From Helicobacteraceae bacterium (GTDB lineage: Bacteria; Campylobacterota; Campylobacteria; Campylobacterales; SZUA-545), in NCBI GenBank assembly GCA_031258155.1, contig JAIRNH010000019.1, positions 1-64,000 of the forward strand: a stretch of DNA of 64,000 nucleotides. The letters are read 5' to 3'. Under the pieces are notes generated by a model. It ran no database searches, was not told where the DNA came from, and saw only the letters and a program-made list of their open reading frames with translations. Position numbers and translations under genes: made by a program. Position 1 is the first letter of the stretch. The number at the start of each line of letters is the position of its first letter. Positions 27,205 to 36,119 of the stretch are shown here, piece by piece.

Positions 27205-27681
27205 CTACTTCTTAAAAAACCTTTTGTTTTCGGGGTTGTCTAAAAAACTTTGCATACTGCGATCCGCCGAAGCGTCGCCGCCCGTATTTGTCCGCGAAGG
27301 TTTGACTTTGCGATTTTGCGGCAACGCCGAAAGGTTAAGAAAAATCGCCGTATCCTCGACCAAAATCTGAATAATCGAGTCGATCGGAGCGCTGACGACC
27401 GAACCGAAATTCTGCTCGCCAAAGCCCGCCTCAAAACTTAACGTAAGCGTATCTTCGTCAATCTCGGCGCTTTCTAGCGTATAGTCGGACAGCACAAAAA
27501 GCGTTAGCGGCTTGAAAGATTGGTTTAGGCTTTCCGGAAGCGGCGGGTCAAAGACGATCTCGTTTAGATCGCATAATATTCCAAACGACGTTCCCGCGAG
27601 GATCAAATAGTCTAATATATCCGCGCAATGTTCTGCGATCATTTCGGCGAATTCGCCGTCTTTAATAATTTTGTTAATCAT
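27205..27681 (-). CDS. Conserved hypothetical, possible SspB-like (Sm-fold) protein
   Basis: I start this at the ATG at 27681 (158 residues, MINKIIKDGEF), which begins two bases beyond the pyrB stop; the longer reading overlaps pyrB. The N-terminal half is hydrophobic and acidic (EHCADILDYLILAGTSFGIL). The segment TLSFEAGFGEQNFGSVVSAP, then IDSIIQILVED, recalls SspB, the ClpXP adaptor, whose core reads IxFxARFGG...VPxxAVxxIxxxE. A polar C-terminal tail (NPENKRFFKK) could dock like the SspB tail, but its ClpX-binding motif is not evident. Role unproven. Confidence 0.6.
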   Translation of the reverse strand: MINKIIKDGEFAEMIAEHCADILDYLILAGTSFGILCDLNEIVFDPPLPESLNQSFKPLTLFVLSDYTLESAEIDEDTLTLSFEAGFGEQNFGSVVSAPIDSIIQILVEDTAIFLNLSALPQNRKVKPSRTNTGGDASADRSMQSFLDNPENKRFFKK

Positions 27682-27682
27682 C

Positions 27683-28564
27683 TTAATACTCCAAAACAAA
27701 TTTGCTTAATATAGCCATTCTTACCGCCACGCCGTTGTGCACCTGCCGCAAAACTAGCGATCTGGGATCGCTTAATACGCAGTCCTCCAGATCAACGTTG
27801 CGATGAACGGGTCCGGGATGCATAATAAAGATATTTCGATCGCCTAATAGCTCTTTTGTGATCTTGAAGTTTGCCGCGTAATCGCTAAGGCTGGCGTAGA
27901 TCGGTCTTTCGTGTCGTTCGGTTTGGGTTCTTAACGACATAATAGCGCTCGCGCCGTCTAGCTCGTCGCGGATATTCCATGTCGTTTTTATATTGGAGCG
28001 CTTGGGCAAAAAATGGGGAGGCGCCGCCAAAACCACCCGCATTCCAAAGCGCGTTAGCAGCTTGATATTGCTGTTTGCCACGCGGGAGTTTCTAATATCG
28101 CCCGCGATCAGAATTTTTTTGCCGCGCACGTCGCCGATCGCCTGACGCAGGGTAAACAGGTCTAGCAGCGCTTGCGTGGGGTGCGCGTGCGCGCCGTCGC
28201 CCCCGTTTATAACGCTCGCTTTAACGAATTTGGAAAGAAGTTTGGGCGCGCCCGCGTTTTTATGCCTGACCACGATCGCGCTCGCGCCCATCGCGTCGAG
28301 ATTGGCGGCGGTATCGTGTATCGTTTCGCCTTTGGATTCGCTGCTACTTGCCACGTCGAGGCTCACCACCTCCGCGCCAAGCCTTCTCGAGGCTACCTCG
28401 AAACTGCTACGGGTGCGCGTGGAATTTTCAAAAAAGATGTTTATTACCAGTTTGCCGCGCAACTTTTGGTTGGTTTCGCCGTTAAGATAGCCGCTGGCTT
28501 CGTCAAAAATCGCCTCTATCTCGTCGTCGGTTAAATCCGTCGTAGTTGTTAGGTGTCTTGCCAT
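27683..28564 (-). CDS. pyrB: Aspartate carbamoyltransferase catalytic subunit
   Basis: PyrB joins carbamoyl phosphate to aspartate, the first committed step of pyrimidine synthesis. The 293-residue product contains [13 protein letters not shown] (carbamoyl-phosphate binding), [13 protein letters not shown], and [12 protein letters not shown] near the C-terminus. It follows ftsI by four bases. No pyrI or dihydroorotase gene is adjacent. Confidence 0.96.
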   Translation of the reverse strand: MARHLTTTTDLTDDEIEAIFDEASGYLNGETNQKLRGKLVINIFFENSTRTRSSFEVASRRLGAEVVSLDVASSSESKGETIHDTAANLDAMGASAIVVRHKNAGAPKLLSKFVKASVINGGDGAHAHPTQALLDLFTLRQAIGDVRGKKILIAGDIRNSRVANSNIKLLTRFGMRVVLAAPPHFLPKRSNIKTTWNIRDELDGASAIMSLRTQTERHERPIYASLSDYAANFKITKELLGDRNIFIMHPGPVHRNVDLEDCVLSDPRSLVLRQVHNGVAVRMAILSKFVLEY

Positions 28565-28568
28565 AGCG

Positions 28569-30278
28569 TTATTTTATCGTTAGTCGGTTATGACGAATCA
28601 GCAGGCGCGCGGTATCGGCGAAGATCGGCGCGGCGCTCTGGCTGGCGCTTTGTTTTTTCTTAGGGTCGATCACTAAAACGCCAATCGAATAGCGTCTTTC
28701 GCCGTCGTTGGCAAAGCCAAAGAAGCTGTTGTGGTAGTCGTCTTTGTAGCCGCCGCCGCTGGCTATGCGCGCCGTGCCGGTCTTGCCCGCAATAAAAACG
28801 CCGTCGATCGCGGCGGTTTTAGCCGAGCCTCTAAGAACGGTTTTGCGCAGTATCTGCAACATTTTCATAGCCGTCGCTTCGCTTACGACTCTCGCGCTTG
28901 GCTCGCTATCGAGCGGCGGCGCGCCGTCGCCAATTAGGCGATCGACAAGGCGCGGCGAAACCATCGCGCCGTTGTTGTTGAACACGTTGTAGGCTTTTAA
29001 TAGCTGTATAAAAGTTACGCGCAGTCCGTAGCCGTAACCGGTAGTGGCGCGGTATATGTCGGCGCGGTAGCGGTGCAATCCCGCAAGCGAGCCTAACGAT
29101 TCGTAAGGCAGATCGATTCCCGTCGGGCGCGAAAAGCCAAACGCGGTTAAGCCGTCGAATAGTTTATACTCGCTAAGACGCATAGCAAGCTGCGCGATTC
29201 CGATATTGCTGGAATAGACGATTACGTCCTCGACGCTGAACCACTCGCGCGGCGCGGTGTCCGTGATTACGTCTTTGCCAAGCGTCCATCTGCCGTTGTA
29301 ACCGCGCACCAGATCGAACTGCCCCGCGATCCCCTCCTCGAATAGTAGCGCGACGATAAACGGTTTCATCACGCTTCCCGGCTCGAAAGGATATTGCACG
29401 GCGTTTATTCTCGCGTTCGGCAGAGTTTCGGGGGTGATGTTTTCCGCGTCGTAGCGGGCGCTGGTGGCAAGCGCGATAAGCCGTCCCGTGTCGCTTTCCA
29501 TGACCGCGCATAAAATCTCCGTCGCGTCGTATTCCGCTTGCGCTTTGTCTAAAAGCCGCTCTAAATCGTATTGAAAAAACGCGTCGATCGTCAGTTGCAA
29601 GCCAAAACCGTTTTTTGAGGGCGTATATTGCAAATGGTTGTTATAGATCATATTGCCGCCCGCGTCGCGCGACGCGCGAAAAGCGCCCTCTCTTAAAGGT
29701 TTGAGTTTGGATTCGTAGAACCTCTCCAGCCCCATATCCCCTTCGCCGCTAGATTTTTTCACGTAGCCCACGATCGGTTGCGCCAAAGAGCCGTATTCGT
29801 AAAGACGCGCCTGCGACGGCTCCGCCGGAACGATCTCAAGTCCTCGTCTAACGGGGGTCGAATTGGGTATAACGGTTTTAAAAGCGCCTTTGCGATCTAG
29901 CTCGGCGGAGAGGCGTTGCATATTTTTCGCCTCCAGCGCGTTTAGCTCTTTGGCTAGATAGACGCGCGCGTCGCGATTAAGAAGTTCCATAATATCCGCT
30001 TCGCTCTTGCCTGTGAACAGCGCGACCATTTTGGCGATCAGCGGCTTGTTTTCCGCGTCGCGCCCGTCGAAAGCTACGTTGAAGCGCCGATCGCTCTGCG
30101 CTAAGGTGCGCCAGTCCGACGTTACGATCGCGCCGCGATAGGAAGGAATCGTTTCGGTTTTGAGGTAGTCGCGATCTAGGCTCTCTTGCTTTAGCGCGCG
30201 AACGACGCTCGCGAAAAAGACGATAAAAAAGAAGCAGATGAACAAAAAGATCGCGAGGATTTTGCCGGTTTTTTCCAC
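28569..30278 (-). CDS. ftsI: Peptidoglycan D,D-transpeptidase FtsI (PBP3)
   Basis: This septal class B penicillin-binding protein cross-links peptidoglycan at division. It has 569 residues and an N-terminal membrane anchor ([18 protein letters not shown]). A pedestal domain holds [15 protein letters not shown]. The transpeptidase motifs are SVMK at GSVMKPF, SSN in YSSNIGIAQ, and KTGT in [11 protein letters not shown]. It lies between pyrB and fliE, as part of the flgC-fliE-ftsI(-pyrB) unit I recall from Campylobacter. Confidence 0.95.
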   Translation of the reverse strand: MEKTGKILAIFLFICFFFIVFFASVVRALKQESLDRDYLKTETIPSYRGAIVTSDWRTLAQSDRRFNVAFDGRDAENKPLIAKMVALFTGKSEADIMELLNRDARVYLAKELNALEAKNMQRLSAELDRKGAFKTVIPNSTPVRRGLEIVPAEPSQARLYEYGSLAQPIVGYVKKSSGEGDMGLERFYESKLKPLREGAFRASRDAGGNMIYNNHLQYTPSKNGFGLQLTIDAFFQYDLERLLDKAQAEYDATEILCAVMESDTGRLIALATSARYDAENITPETLPNARINAVQYPFEPGSVMKPFIVALLFEEGIAGQFDLVRGYNGRWTLGKDVITDTAPREWFSVEDVIVYSSNIGIAQLAMRLSEYKLFDGLTAFGFSRPTGIDLPYESLGSLAGLHRYRADIYRATTGYGYGLRVTFIQLLKAYNVFNNNGAMVSPRLVDRLIGDGAPPLDSEPSARVVSEATAMKMLQILRKTVLRGSAKTAAIDGVFIAGKTGTARIASGGGYKDDYHNSFFGFANDGERRYSIGVLVIDPKKKQSASQSAAPIFADTARLLIRHNRLTIK

Positions 30279-30280
30279 GA

Positions 30281-30589
30281 TTACATTTGCGTGCGGATAA
30301 TCTCTCTATACGCGCTTATAGCTTTATTGCGGATTTCAAGCATTAGTTTCATGCCGCTTTCGGCTTTGCCTAGAGCGATTGCCGCTTGATGCAGGTCTTT
30401 GACGGTTCCGGTCGCTATGTCTGTAGCGGCTTTTTCGCCCTCTTCTTGCAATAGGTTAGTTTCCTCAAACGAGTTTTTAAGCAGATCGGCAAAACTCAGA
30501 GAGCCGCTCTCCCCGATTTTTGCGGGCGTTCTGCCTAGCTCTTTTGGGAGTATCTCGCCAATTTTATTAAGTAAATCCGCCATCGCCAA
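30281..30589 (-). CDS. fliE: Flagellar hook-basal body protein FliE
   Basis: FliE links the MS ring to the rod. The 102-residue product ends in the family signature: LHQAAIALGKAESGMKLML, EIRNKAISAYREIIRTQM. SFADLLKNSFEETN marks the conserved N-terminal helix. It sits ten bases after flgC and three before ftsI, under the sigma-54 candidate before flgC. Confidence 0.95.
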   Translation of the reverse strand: MAMADLLNKIGEILPKELGRTPAKIGESGSLSFADLLKNSFEETNLLQEEGEKAATDIATGTVKDLHQAAIALGKAESGMKLMLEIRNKAISAYREIIRTQM

Positions 30590-30599
30590 ATCCTATTTT

Positions 30600-31097
30600 T
30601 TACGCTCTCATCATCTCAATCGCGCTATTAGCGAGCGTTTTAGCGCTTTGGAACGCCGCCGCGTTCGCTTGATACGCCCGACTCGCTTCAATCATATCGG
30701 CCATTTCCACCACCGGATTAACGTTGGGATAGGCAACGTAACCGTCTTTGTTCGCGTCCGGATGCGTAGGCTCGTAGCGCATTATCGGCGCTCTATCGTC
30801 GCGAACGACCTTATCCACAATTACGCTCATTATAGCGGGATTTAGTTTGCGCTCGTATCCTAGCTCCTCGTCGAGCGGGTCTTCGTAGCCTAGGGGACGA
30901 GTATTTTTTGCTAGTTGGGAGTTCAAGCGTTTATCAAAATCCGTCGCTTTAAAAACGACGGTTTGTCGGCGATACGGACCGCCTTCGTCGGTGCGAGTCG
31001 TATTGGCGTTGGCTATATTCGCGCTGATAAGATTTAGGCGAAATCGTTGCGCCGAAAGTCCGTAGCCGCTTATGTCAAACGAGTTTAGAAACGCCAT
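30600..31097 (-). CDS. flgC: Flagellar basal-body rod protein FlgC
   Basis: FlgC is a proximal rod subunit exported by the flagellar apparatus. The 165-residue protein has N-terminal SGYGLSAQRFRLNLISANIANANTT, quoted here in family form as a stretch of about 24 residues at positions 10-34 whose key parts are LSAQR and ANIANANTT. YVAYPNVNPVVEMADMIEA is next and the C-terminal helix is AFQSAKTLANSAIEMMRA. GGGAGG precedes the ATG. flgB, normally just upstream, is absent. Confidence 0.95.
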   Translation of the reverse strand: MAFLNSFDISGYGLSAQRFRLNLISANIANANTTRTDEGGPYRRQTVVFKATDFDKRLNSQLAKNTRPLGYEDPLDEELGYERKLNPAIMSVIVDKVVRDDRAPIMRYEPTHPDANKDGYVAYPNVNPVVEMADMIEASRAYQANAAAFQSAKTLANSAIEMMRA

Positions 31098-31132
31098 ATT
31101 TCGCCTCCCTTTGTTCGCTAATTAGCCGAACG

Positions 31133-31151
31133 TTAGCAATTTTCATTCCTT
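31133..31151 (-). promoter_or_regulatory. Candidate sigma-54 promoter of flgC-fliE-ftsI
   Basis: On the minus strand AAGGAATGAAAATTGCTAA has GG and GC separated by exactly ten bases, with TTGCT at -12. GC lies 39 bases before the flgC ATG, almost the same spacing as at the flagellin gene. Sigma-54 control of rod genes is established in Campylobacter and Helicobacter. Confidence 0.6.
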
Positions 31152-31208
31152 ACGCGCCCATTTAAAAGGATAGGGCGCCGCTAAACGCGATAAACGAAAG
31201 CGGCGGCG

Positions 31209-31655
31209 TTACACGCCCTCAAAAACCAGCGTAGCCGCCCCGCCGCCGGCGTTTTTAGTTGAAAGTTCTAGCTTGCCCGCGTTTAGTCTCCATTGGGCGG
31301 CGTTTCGTAGTAGCGAAAAAAATTCGCGCTCTTTTAACGCCTTAGGCTCTTTAATTGGCGCCGCTCGCGTAGAGGCGACGGTCGAGATATTTATCGCGTC
31401 CGTCTCGATCGCGTACGAGGCGAAAAAACGGTTAGCCGTTCCCGCGCCGGCTAAGCGATCGTTTTCAAAAACGACGATAAACGCGTTTGCGAAACCTTCG
31501 TCGGCAAGTTTCGCGCGGTCGATTTTAACGCCGTTCTCTCCTTGTTTAATTTCGACAAGACGCCACTCTTTGCTCGCGATTTCCGCGCGGTAATCGACTT
31601 TCGGCGCGCAACCAAGCGTCGCGGCGGCTAATAAAACGATAAAAAAGTATTTCAT
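31209..31655 (-). CDS. META-domain (HslJ-like) lipoprotein
   Basis: A 148-residue protein has a lipoprotein signal (MKYFFIVLLAAATLGC). One META/DUF306 domain follows: KEWRLVEIKQGENG, then VVFENDRLAGAGTANRFFAS, and the C-terminal strand ATLVFEG. The family includes HslJ, linked to heat and novobiocin resistance in E. coli, but its role is generally unknown. It is a single gene occupying the position where flgB is found in Campylobacter. Confidence 0.8.
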   Translation of the reverse strand: MKYFFIVLLAAATLGCAPKVDYRAEIASKEWRLVEIKQGENGVKIDRAKLADEGFANAFIVVFENDRLAGAGTANRFFASYAIETDAINISTVASTRAAPIKEPKALKEREFFSLLRNAAQWRLNAGKLELSTKNAGGGAATLVFEGV

Positions 31656-31865
31656 AATTTCTCCTGTTTAATTAAACCTTAAATTATTTTCCTTCGGATC
31701 GCCGCGCGATCGAATTAACGACTATTATATGCGCTATGAGGCGCCTTTACGGCAACTAGGATCAAAAAGCGCGCAAGCCGCTCCGATATAAGCTATCAAT
31801 CGAATTTGCCTACCGCGATCAAAAATTCGCGTTCGGCTTGTTAAGGAATCGGTATTCGTAAAACT

Positions 31866-32834
31866 TTAGATAACGCCGACGGCGGATCGTATCTTCGCCA
31901 TTTTCGCTTTTGCGATCGCGCGGGCTTTACCCGCTCCGATCGCCAGCGCTTTATCCGCTTTGGAAGGCTCGCGTTTTAGCTCGTCGTATTTAGCGCGCGC
32001 GTCGGCGAAATAATCCCATATCAGATCGGTCAAATAGGCTTTGAAATGACCGTGTCCTTCGCCGCCTCTTTCATAGCGCGACCGCAACGCCGCTTTGCCT
32101 CTTTCGTCCAAAAAAAGCGCGCATAGTTGATAAACCGCGTCGCCCTCCCATTTTTTTGGCTCGTCGAGCGATACGGGAGCGGTTACGATCTGCTTGATTC
32201 GTCTCTCTAGCGTTTTGCGATCGGTAAAAATATCGATCGTGTTGCCGTAGCTCTTACTCATCTTAGCGCCGTCTATGCCCGGCACGAGGGCTACGCTCTC
32301 CTCCGCGCGAAAATCGGGCAGTCGCAACAGATCGCAACCGACCGCGTTGTTAAACTTGATCGCTATGTCGCGGGCGATCTCCACATGTTGAATCTGATCT
32401 TTGCCGACAGGCACGACGTCCGTATCGTATAGCAGAATATCCGCCGCCATCAAAACGGGATAGCTAAATAAGCCGTGCGAGGGCGAAAGACCTTTGGCGA
32501 TCTTATCCTTGTAGCTGTGCGCGCGCTCCAAAAGACCGATCGGCGTATGTTGGCTTAGTATCCAATACAGCTCCAGCGTCTCCGCGACGGCGCTTTGAAG
32601 CCAAAAGGTCGATCGCGCGGGATCGATTCCAAGGCTCAAAAAAGCGATCGCCGCCTCGCGAGTTTGCTCCGCTAGACGAGCGCCATCAAAGACGCTCGTC
32701 ATCGCGTGATAGTTGGCGATAAAGGCGAAAACGTCCTCGTTTTCCTGCGCCTTTACAAGCTGGGCGATCATTCCAAAATAGTTGCCTATATGAAACGCGC
32801 CCGAAGGCTGAATGCCTGAAAGAGTCCTGCCCAA
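31866..32834 (-). CDS. trpS: Tryptophan--tRNA ligase
   Basis: This class I synthetase charges tRNA-Trp. The 322-residue product has the HIGN signature at residues 15-18 (GIQPSGAFHIGNYFG) and KMSKS in GAKMSKSYGNTID. PVGKDQIQHVEIARDIA is typical. It lies 20 bases downstream of the PilC/GspF-like gene. Confidence 0.96.
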   Translation of the reverse strand: MGRTLSGIQPSGAFHIGNYFGMIAQLVKAQENEDVFAFIANYHAMTSVFDGARLAEQTREAAIAFLSLGIDPARSTFWLQSAVAETLELYWILSQHTPIGLLERAHSYKDKIAKGLSPSHGLFSYPVLMAADILLYDTDVVPVGKDQIQHVEIARDIAIKFNNAVGCDLLRLPDFRAEESVALVPGIDGAKMSKSYGNTIDIFTDRKTLERRIKQIVTAPVSLDEPKKWEGDAVYQLCALFLDERGKAALRSRYERGGEGHGHFKAYLTDLIWDYFADARAKYDELKREPSKADKALAIGAGKARAIAKAKMAKIRSAVGVI

Positions 32835-32854
32835 AATAGTCTAATTCCGCGCTT

Positions 32855-34099
32855 TTATCTGTTTCTTCCCATAGCGGCGTTGGATATATCCCACATCGGT
32901 AGCATAATGCCTAGCGCGATAAACAATACAAGACCGCCGATAAATAGCAACAAGATCGGCTCTAGCAAAGCCGAGAAGTTGTCGATTAGGTGATTGAAGC
33001 GCATTCGATAGTATTCGCCGATACGTTCTAGCATCGTGTCTAGCTCGCCGCTCGATTCGCCCGATCTGACCATCTGCAACACCATCGGCTCAAACAGCGC
33101 GGTCTCCTCAAGCGCGGTGGATAGTTGTTTGCCCTGTCCGATACCTCTTCCCGCTTCGGCGAGTTTCAAACAAACGTAGCTGTTTTCAATCGTGCCGGCG
33201 GACGTAGCCATCGCCTCTGTCAACGGGATGCCCGATTTGATCAACTGACCGAAGATCATCATAAATCTGCTGTAAAAGCCAAGACTCATCATGCTACCGA
33301 TCAGATATACCTTCATAATATATCGATCGAAGGTAAGCTGGTATTTGGGACGGTTTTTCATCGCCCAACCATGCGCGAAAACCAGCGCGGCAATAGCGAC
33401 TATCATATGAATCCAGTATCCGGTTAGAAAACGTTCCGTCGCGATTAGAGCCAACGTAGGCATGGGCAAATCCGCGCCGAGTTTGTTGAATACGGATTGA
33501 AACTTAGGCACGACCACCATAATCAGCACCACGAAAGCCGCCGCCATCGCGATCAGCGTAATCGAAGGCATTCTGACCGCCTTTTTCACCTTCGAGCGGT
33601 TATCGCGAATCTCCTCGACCATGTCGGCGAGTTTCATTAGCGATTCGGCTAGCGTACCCGTTTTTTCGCCTAGCGTAACCAGCGCCATAGAGATCGAGCC
33701 TATTTGCGCTCTGCTTTTTTCCAGCGAAGCGGACAGGCTAAAACCCGCCTCCACGTCTTCAAGCGCCTGAAATAAGATTCGTTTAATTTTCTTATCCTGC
33801 GACGCGCTTGCCGCTTCGCCCAGCGCGTCGGAAAGCGAAATGCCGGCGTTTAGCATAACTCCCATCTGCCGTATCGACACAATCCATTCCTGCGCGTTGA
33901 CCGGACCGGTAAATATCTTGCTTTCGATCTGATCCTTTAGCACCTGCAGACGAGTGACGAGCGGCATCGCCACCTCTTTAACCTGCACCACCATACCGCC
34001 GCTTTGGGCGATGCTCATCGCCTCTTTGCGATCTACCGCCAAAAAGTTATGCACCTCTTTTTTGCCCCGTGCAATAAGGGTAGCCTCAAAGTACTTCAT
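32855..34099 (-). CDS. Type II secretion/type IV pilus inner-membrane platform (PilC/GspF)
   Basis: The ATG at 34099 gives 414 residues beginning MKYFEATLIARGKK. Two GspF domains are visible: the first with MGVMLNAGISLSDALGEAA, the second with FGQLIKSGIPLTEAMATSAG. There are three TM segments, the last IGGLVLFIALGIMLPMWDIS. Such proteins form the platform for pilus or pseudopilus assembly; in Campylobacter the homologue CtsF serves DNA uptake, so competence is a possible role. No other pilus genes are nearby. The longer ORF lacks support. Confidence 0.88.
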   Translation of the reverse strand: MKYFEATLIARGKKEVHNFLAVDRKEAMSIAQSGGMVVQVKEVAMPLVTRLQVLKDQIESKIFTGPVNAQEWIVSIRQMGVMLNAGISLSDALGEAASASQDKKIKRILFQALEDVEAGFSLSASLEKSRAQIGSISMALVTLGEKTGTLAESLMKLADMVEEIRDNRSKVKKAVRMPSITLIAMAAAFVVLIMVVVPKFQSVFNKLGADLPMPTLALIATERFLTGYWIHMIVAIAALVFAHGWAMKNRPKYQLTFDRYIMKVYLIGSMMSLGFYSRFMMIFGQLIKSGIPLTEAMATSAGTIENSYVCLKLAEAGRGIGQGKQLSTALEETALFEPMVLQMVRSGESSGELDTMLERIGEYYRMRFNHLIDNFSALLEPILLLFIGGLVLFIALGIMLPMWDISNAAMGRNR

Positions 34100-34151
34100 A
34101 ACTCGTAAGCATAGCGGACTTACAATTACAAACAAATTAGAAAACAAGCAA

Positions 34152-35879
34152 ATGCGGGATTTTTTTAAACAACTATCGTTTATTTTTGGAAAAAGAAGAA
34201 AAATTTTCTCTATCTTGCTCGTTTTTCTCAGCACGGCGCTCGCGCTGGCGGAGACGATCGGGCTTGGGGCGATTATGCCGTTTGTAGCGGCGGCTACTAA
34301 TCCGTCGATTGTCCAAGCCGACGCTCGCTACAAAGCGGTCGCGGACTTTTTCGGCTTTCAGAACGCGGCGGAGTTTGTTATCGCCTTTGGGTTGGCGTTG
34401 ATCGCCTTCTATCTCTTTCGCGCCGCGCTTTTGTTTGTCCACGCCTACTTATCCGCCCGTTTTGCCGTCGGCGCGGGCGAAGATATCAAAAGACGGCTTT
34501 TCGTTAAAACGCTGGAGCTTAGTTACGCCGATTTCGCGCGGCAAAACGCGGGCAAACTCGTTAAAAGCGTTATGGTCAATTCTCAAGCGATCGCTAGTTT
34601 ACTAAGGGCGCTTTTGGCTTTATTTGCCGAGCTATTTGTGTTTATCGCGCTTTACGCGACCGCATGGTTTGCGCATTGGAAAATTACGCTTGTTTTAAGC
34701 GCGATTTTGATCGTGAAAATCGCGATCGTGCTAAAGGCGATCTCTAGGCGCATTCATAAAATGGGCGTTAGGAGTTCCAATATAAATACCGTTATGCACG
34801 AGACGCTTCAATCGGCATTCGGCAATTTCAAATTTATCAAGATAACGGGGAACGCGCCAGAGATCGCGGACGGGTTTTCAAACCGCGGCGCGCAATTATG
34901 GAAAAATAGCGTCGCCGTTCAGACGCTAAGCGCTCTGCCGCGCATCTCGATCGAGACGCTAGGTTTTGTCGTCTTGTGTTCTTTGGTTATCTATGTGATC
35001 GCCAGATACCAAGACGCTTCGGCTATCGTGCCGATCGTTTCGATGTTCGCGCTGATTTTATACCGCCTGTTGCCCTCCGCGCAACGCATTACATCCGCTT
35101 TTAACGAGATTCAATCGTATCGGCACGCTTTGCTGCTCGTGTTTAGCGATCTGAGGGCGGACGCGCCAAAAGAGGGCGACGCGCCCGTATCTTTTGCGAA
35201 AGAGATAGCGTTGCAAGATATTGGCTTTCGTTTCGATCCGAAAAAACCGATTATAAATAAGCTGACGCTGACGATTCCAAAAGGGCGAAAAATAGGTTTT
35301 TGCGGCGCAAGCGGCGGCGGCAAAAGCACGCTTGTCGATCTAATTTGCGGCGTTTACGAGCCGCAAAGCGGCGCGATCTTAATCGACGGCGAGGCTTTAA
35401 CGCGCGAAAATATCAAAAATTGGCGCAAAAAGATCGGATATATTCCGCAAGACGTTTATCTGTTTGACGGAAGCGTAGCCGAGAATGTAGCTTTTGGGAA
35501 GCCTTACGACGAGGAGGGAGTTACGCACGTTTTGCGCCAAGCCAACATCTACGATTTTCTGCTTCAACACGAGGGCGTTAAAACCCGCGTGGGCGACGGC
35601 GGCATTCTGCTTAGCGGCGGGCAAAAACAGAGAATCGCGATCGCCCGCGCGCTATACGGAAACCCCGACGTTTTAGTGTTGGACGAAGCGACAAGCGCGC
35701 TGGATAACGAAACCGAAGCGAAAATTATGGACGAGATCTACGACGCGGCGAAAAACAAAACGCTTCTTGTCGTCGCGCACCGCTTAAGCACGCTCTCTCG
35801 CTGCGACGAGGTATATACGGTCAAAAACGGCGCGCTTTACCCGCGAAATCTTATGGCGGACGAAACGGCAAAGCCGTAA
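34152..35879 (+). CDS. ABC exporter, PglK-like flippase
   Basis: A 575-residue half-transporter begins at the ATG at 34152, divergent from the PilC-like gene. An N-terminal six-helix domain (residues 20-320) is followed by an ATPase with Walker A GASGGGKST, signature LSGGQKQRIAIARAL, Walker B VLVLDEATSALD and H-loop VVAHRLSTL. Size and layout resemble PglK (WlaB), which flips lipid-linked oligosaccharides for N-glycosylation in Campylobacter. No pgl genes are adjacent, so the substrate is inferred only. Confidence 0.85.
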   Translation: MRDFFKQLSFIFGKRRKIFSILLVFLSTALALAETIGLGAIMPFVAAATNPSIVQADARYKAVADFFGFQNAAEFVIAFGLALIAFYLFRAALLFVHAYLSARFAVGAGEDIKRRLFVKTLELSYADFARQNAGKLVKSVMVNSQAIASLLRALLALFAELFVFIALYATAWFAHWKITLVLSAILIVKIAIVLKAISRRIHKMGVRSSNINTVMHETLQSAFGNFKFIKITGNAPEIADGFSNRGAQLWKNSVAVQTLSALPRISIETLGFVVLCSLVIYVIARYQDASAIVPIVSMFALILYRLLPSAQRITSAFNEIQSYRHALLLVFSDLRADAPKEGDAPVSFAKEIALQDIGFRFDPKKPIINKLTLTIPKGRKIGFCGASGGGKSTLVDLICGVYEPQSGAILIDGEALTRENIKNWRKKIGYIPQDVYLFDGSVAENVAFGKPYDEEGVTHVLRQANIYDFLLQHEGVKTRVGDGGILLSGGQKQRIAIARALYGNPDVLVLDEATSALDNETEAKIMDEIYDAAKNKTLLVVAHRLSTLSRCDEVYTVKNGALYPRNLMADETAKP

Positions 35880-36119
35880 ACTCGCGGCGCGATTAAAATT
35901 AGTCTCGCCTACACAACCTTGCGATCGCGGTTAAATATACAAAAGCCGATAGACTTCGCTTGCAAGCCGTCGCCTTGGCGCGACGACGGTAAAAGATATT
36001 GGCGCGTTTAGCCCGATAAACGTTTTGCGCGCGCAACCTAGCCGCTAAACTTGGCTTGCAACGGGCGCGTCGTTTTTGCCAATTAATTCGCGTTTGTTCA
36101 AAACAAGCGCGCCCGCCTC

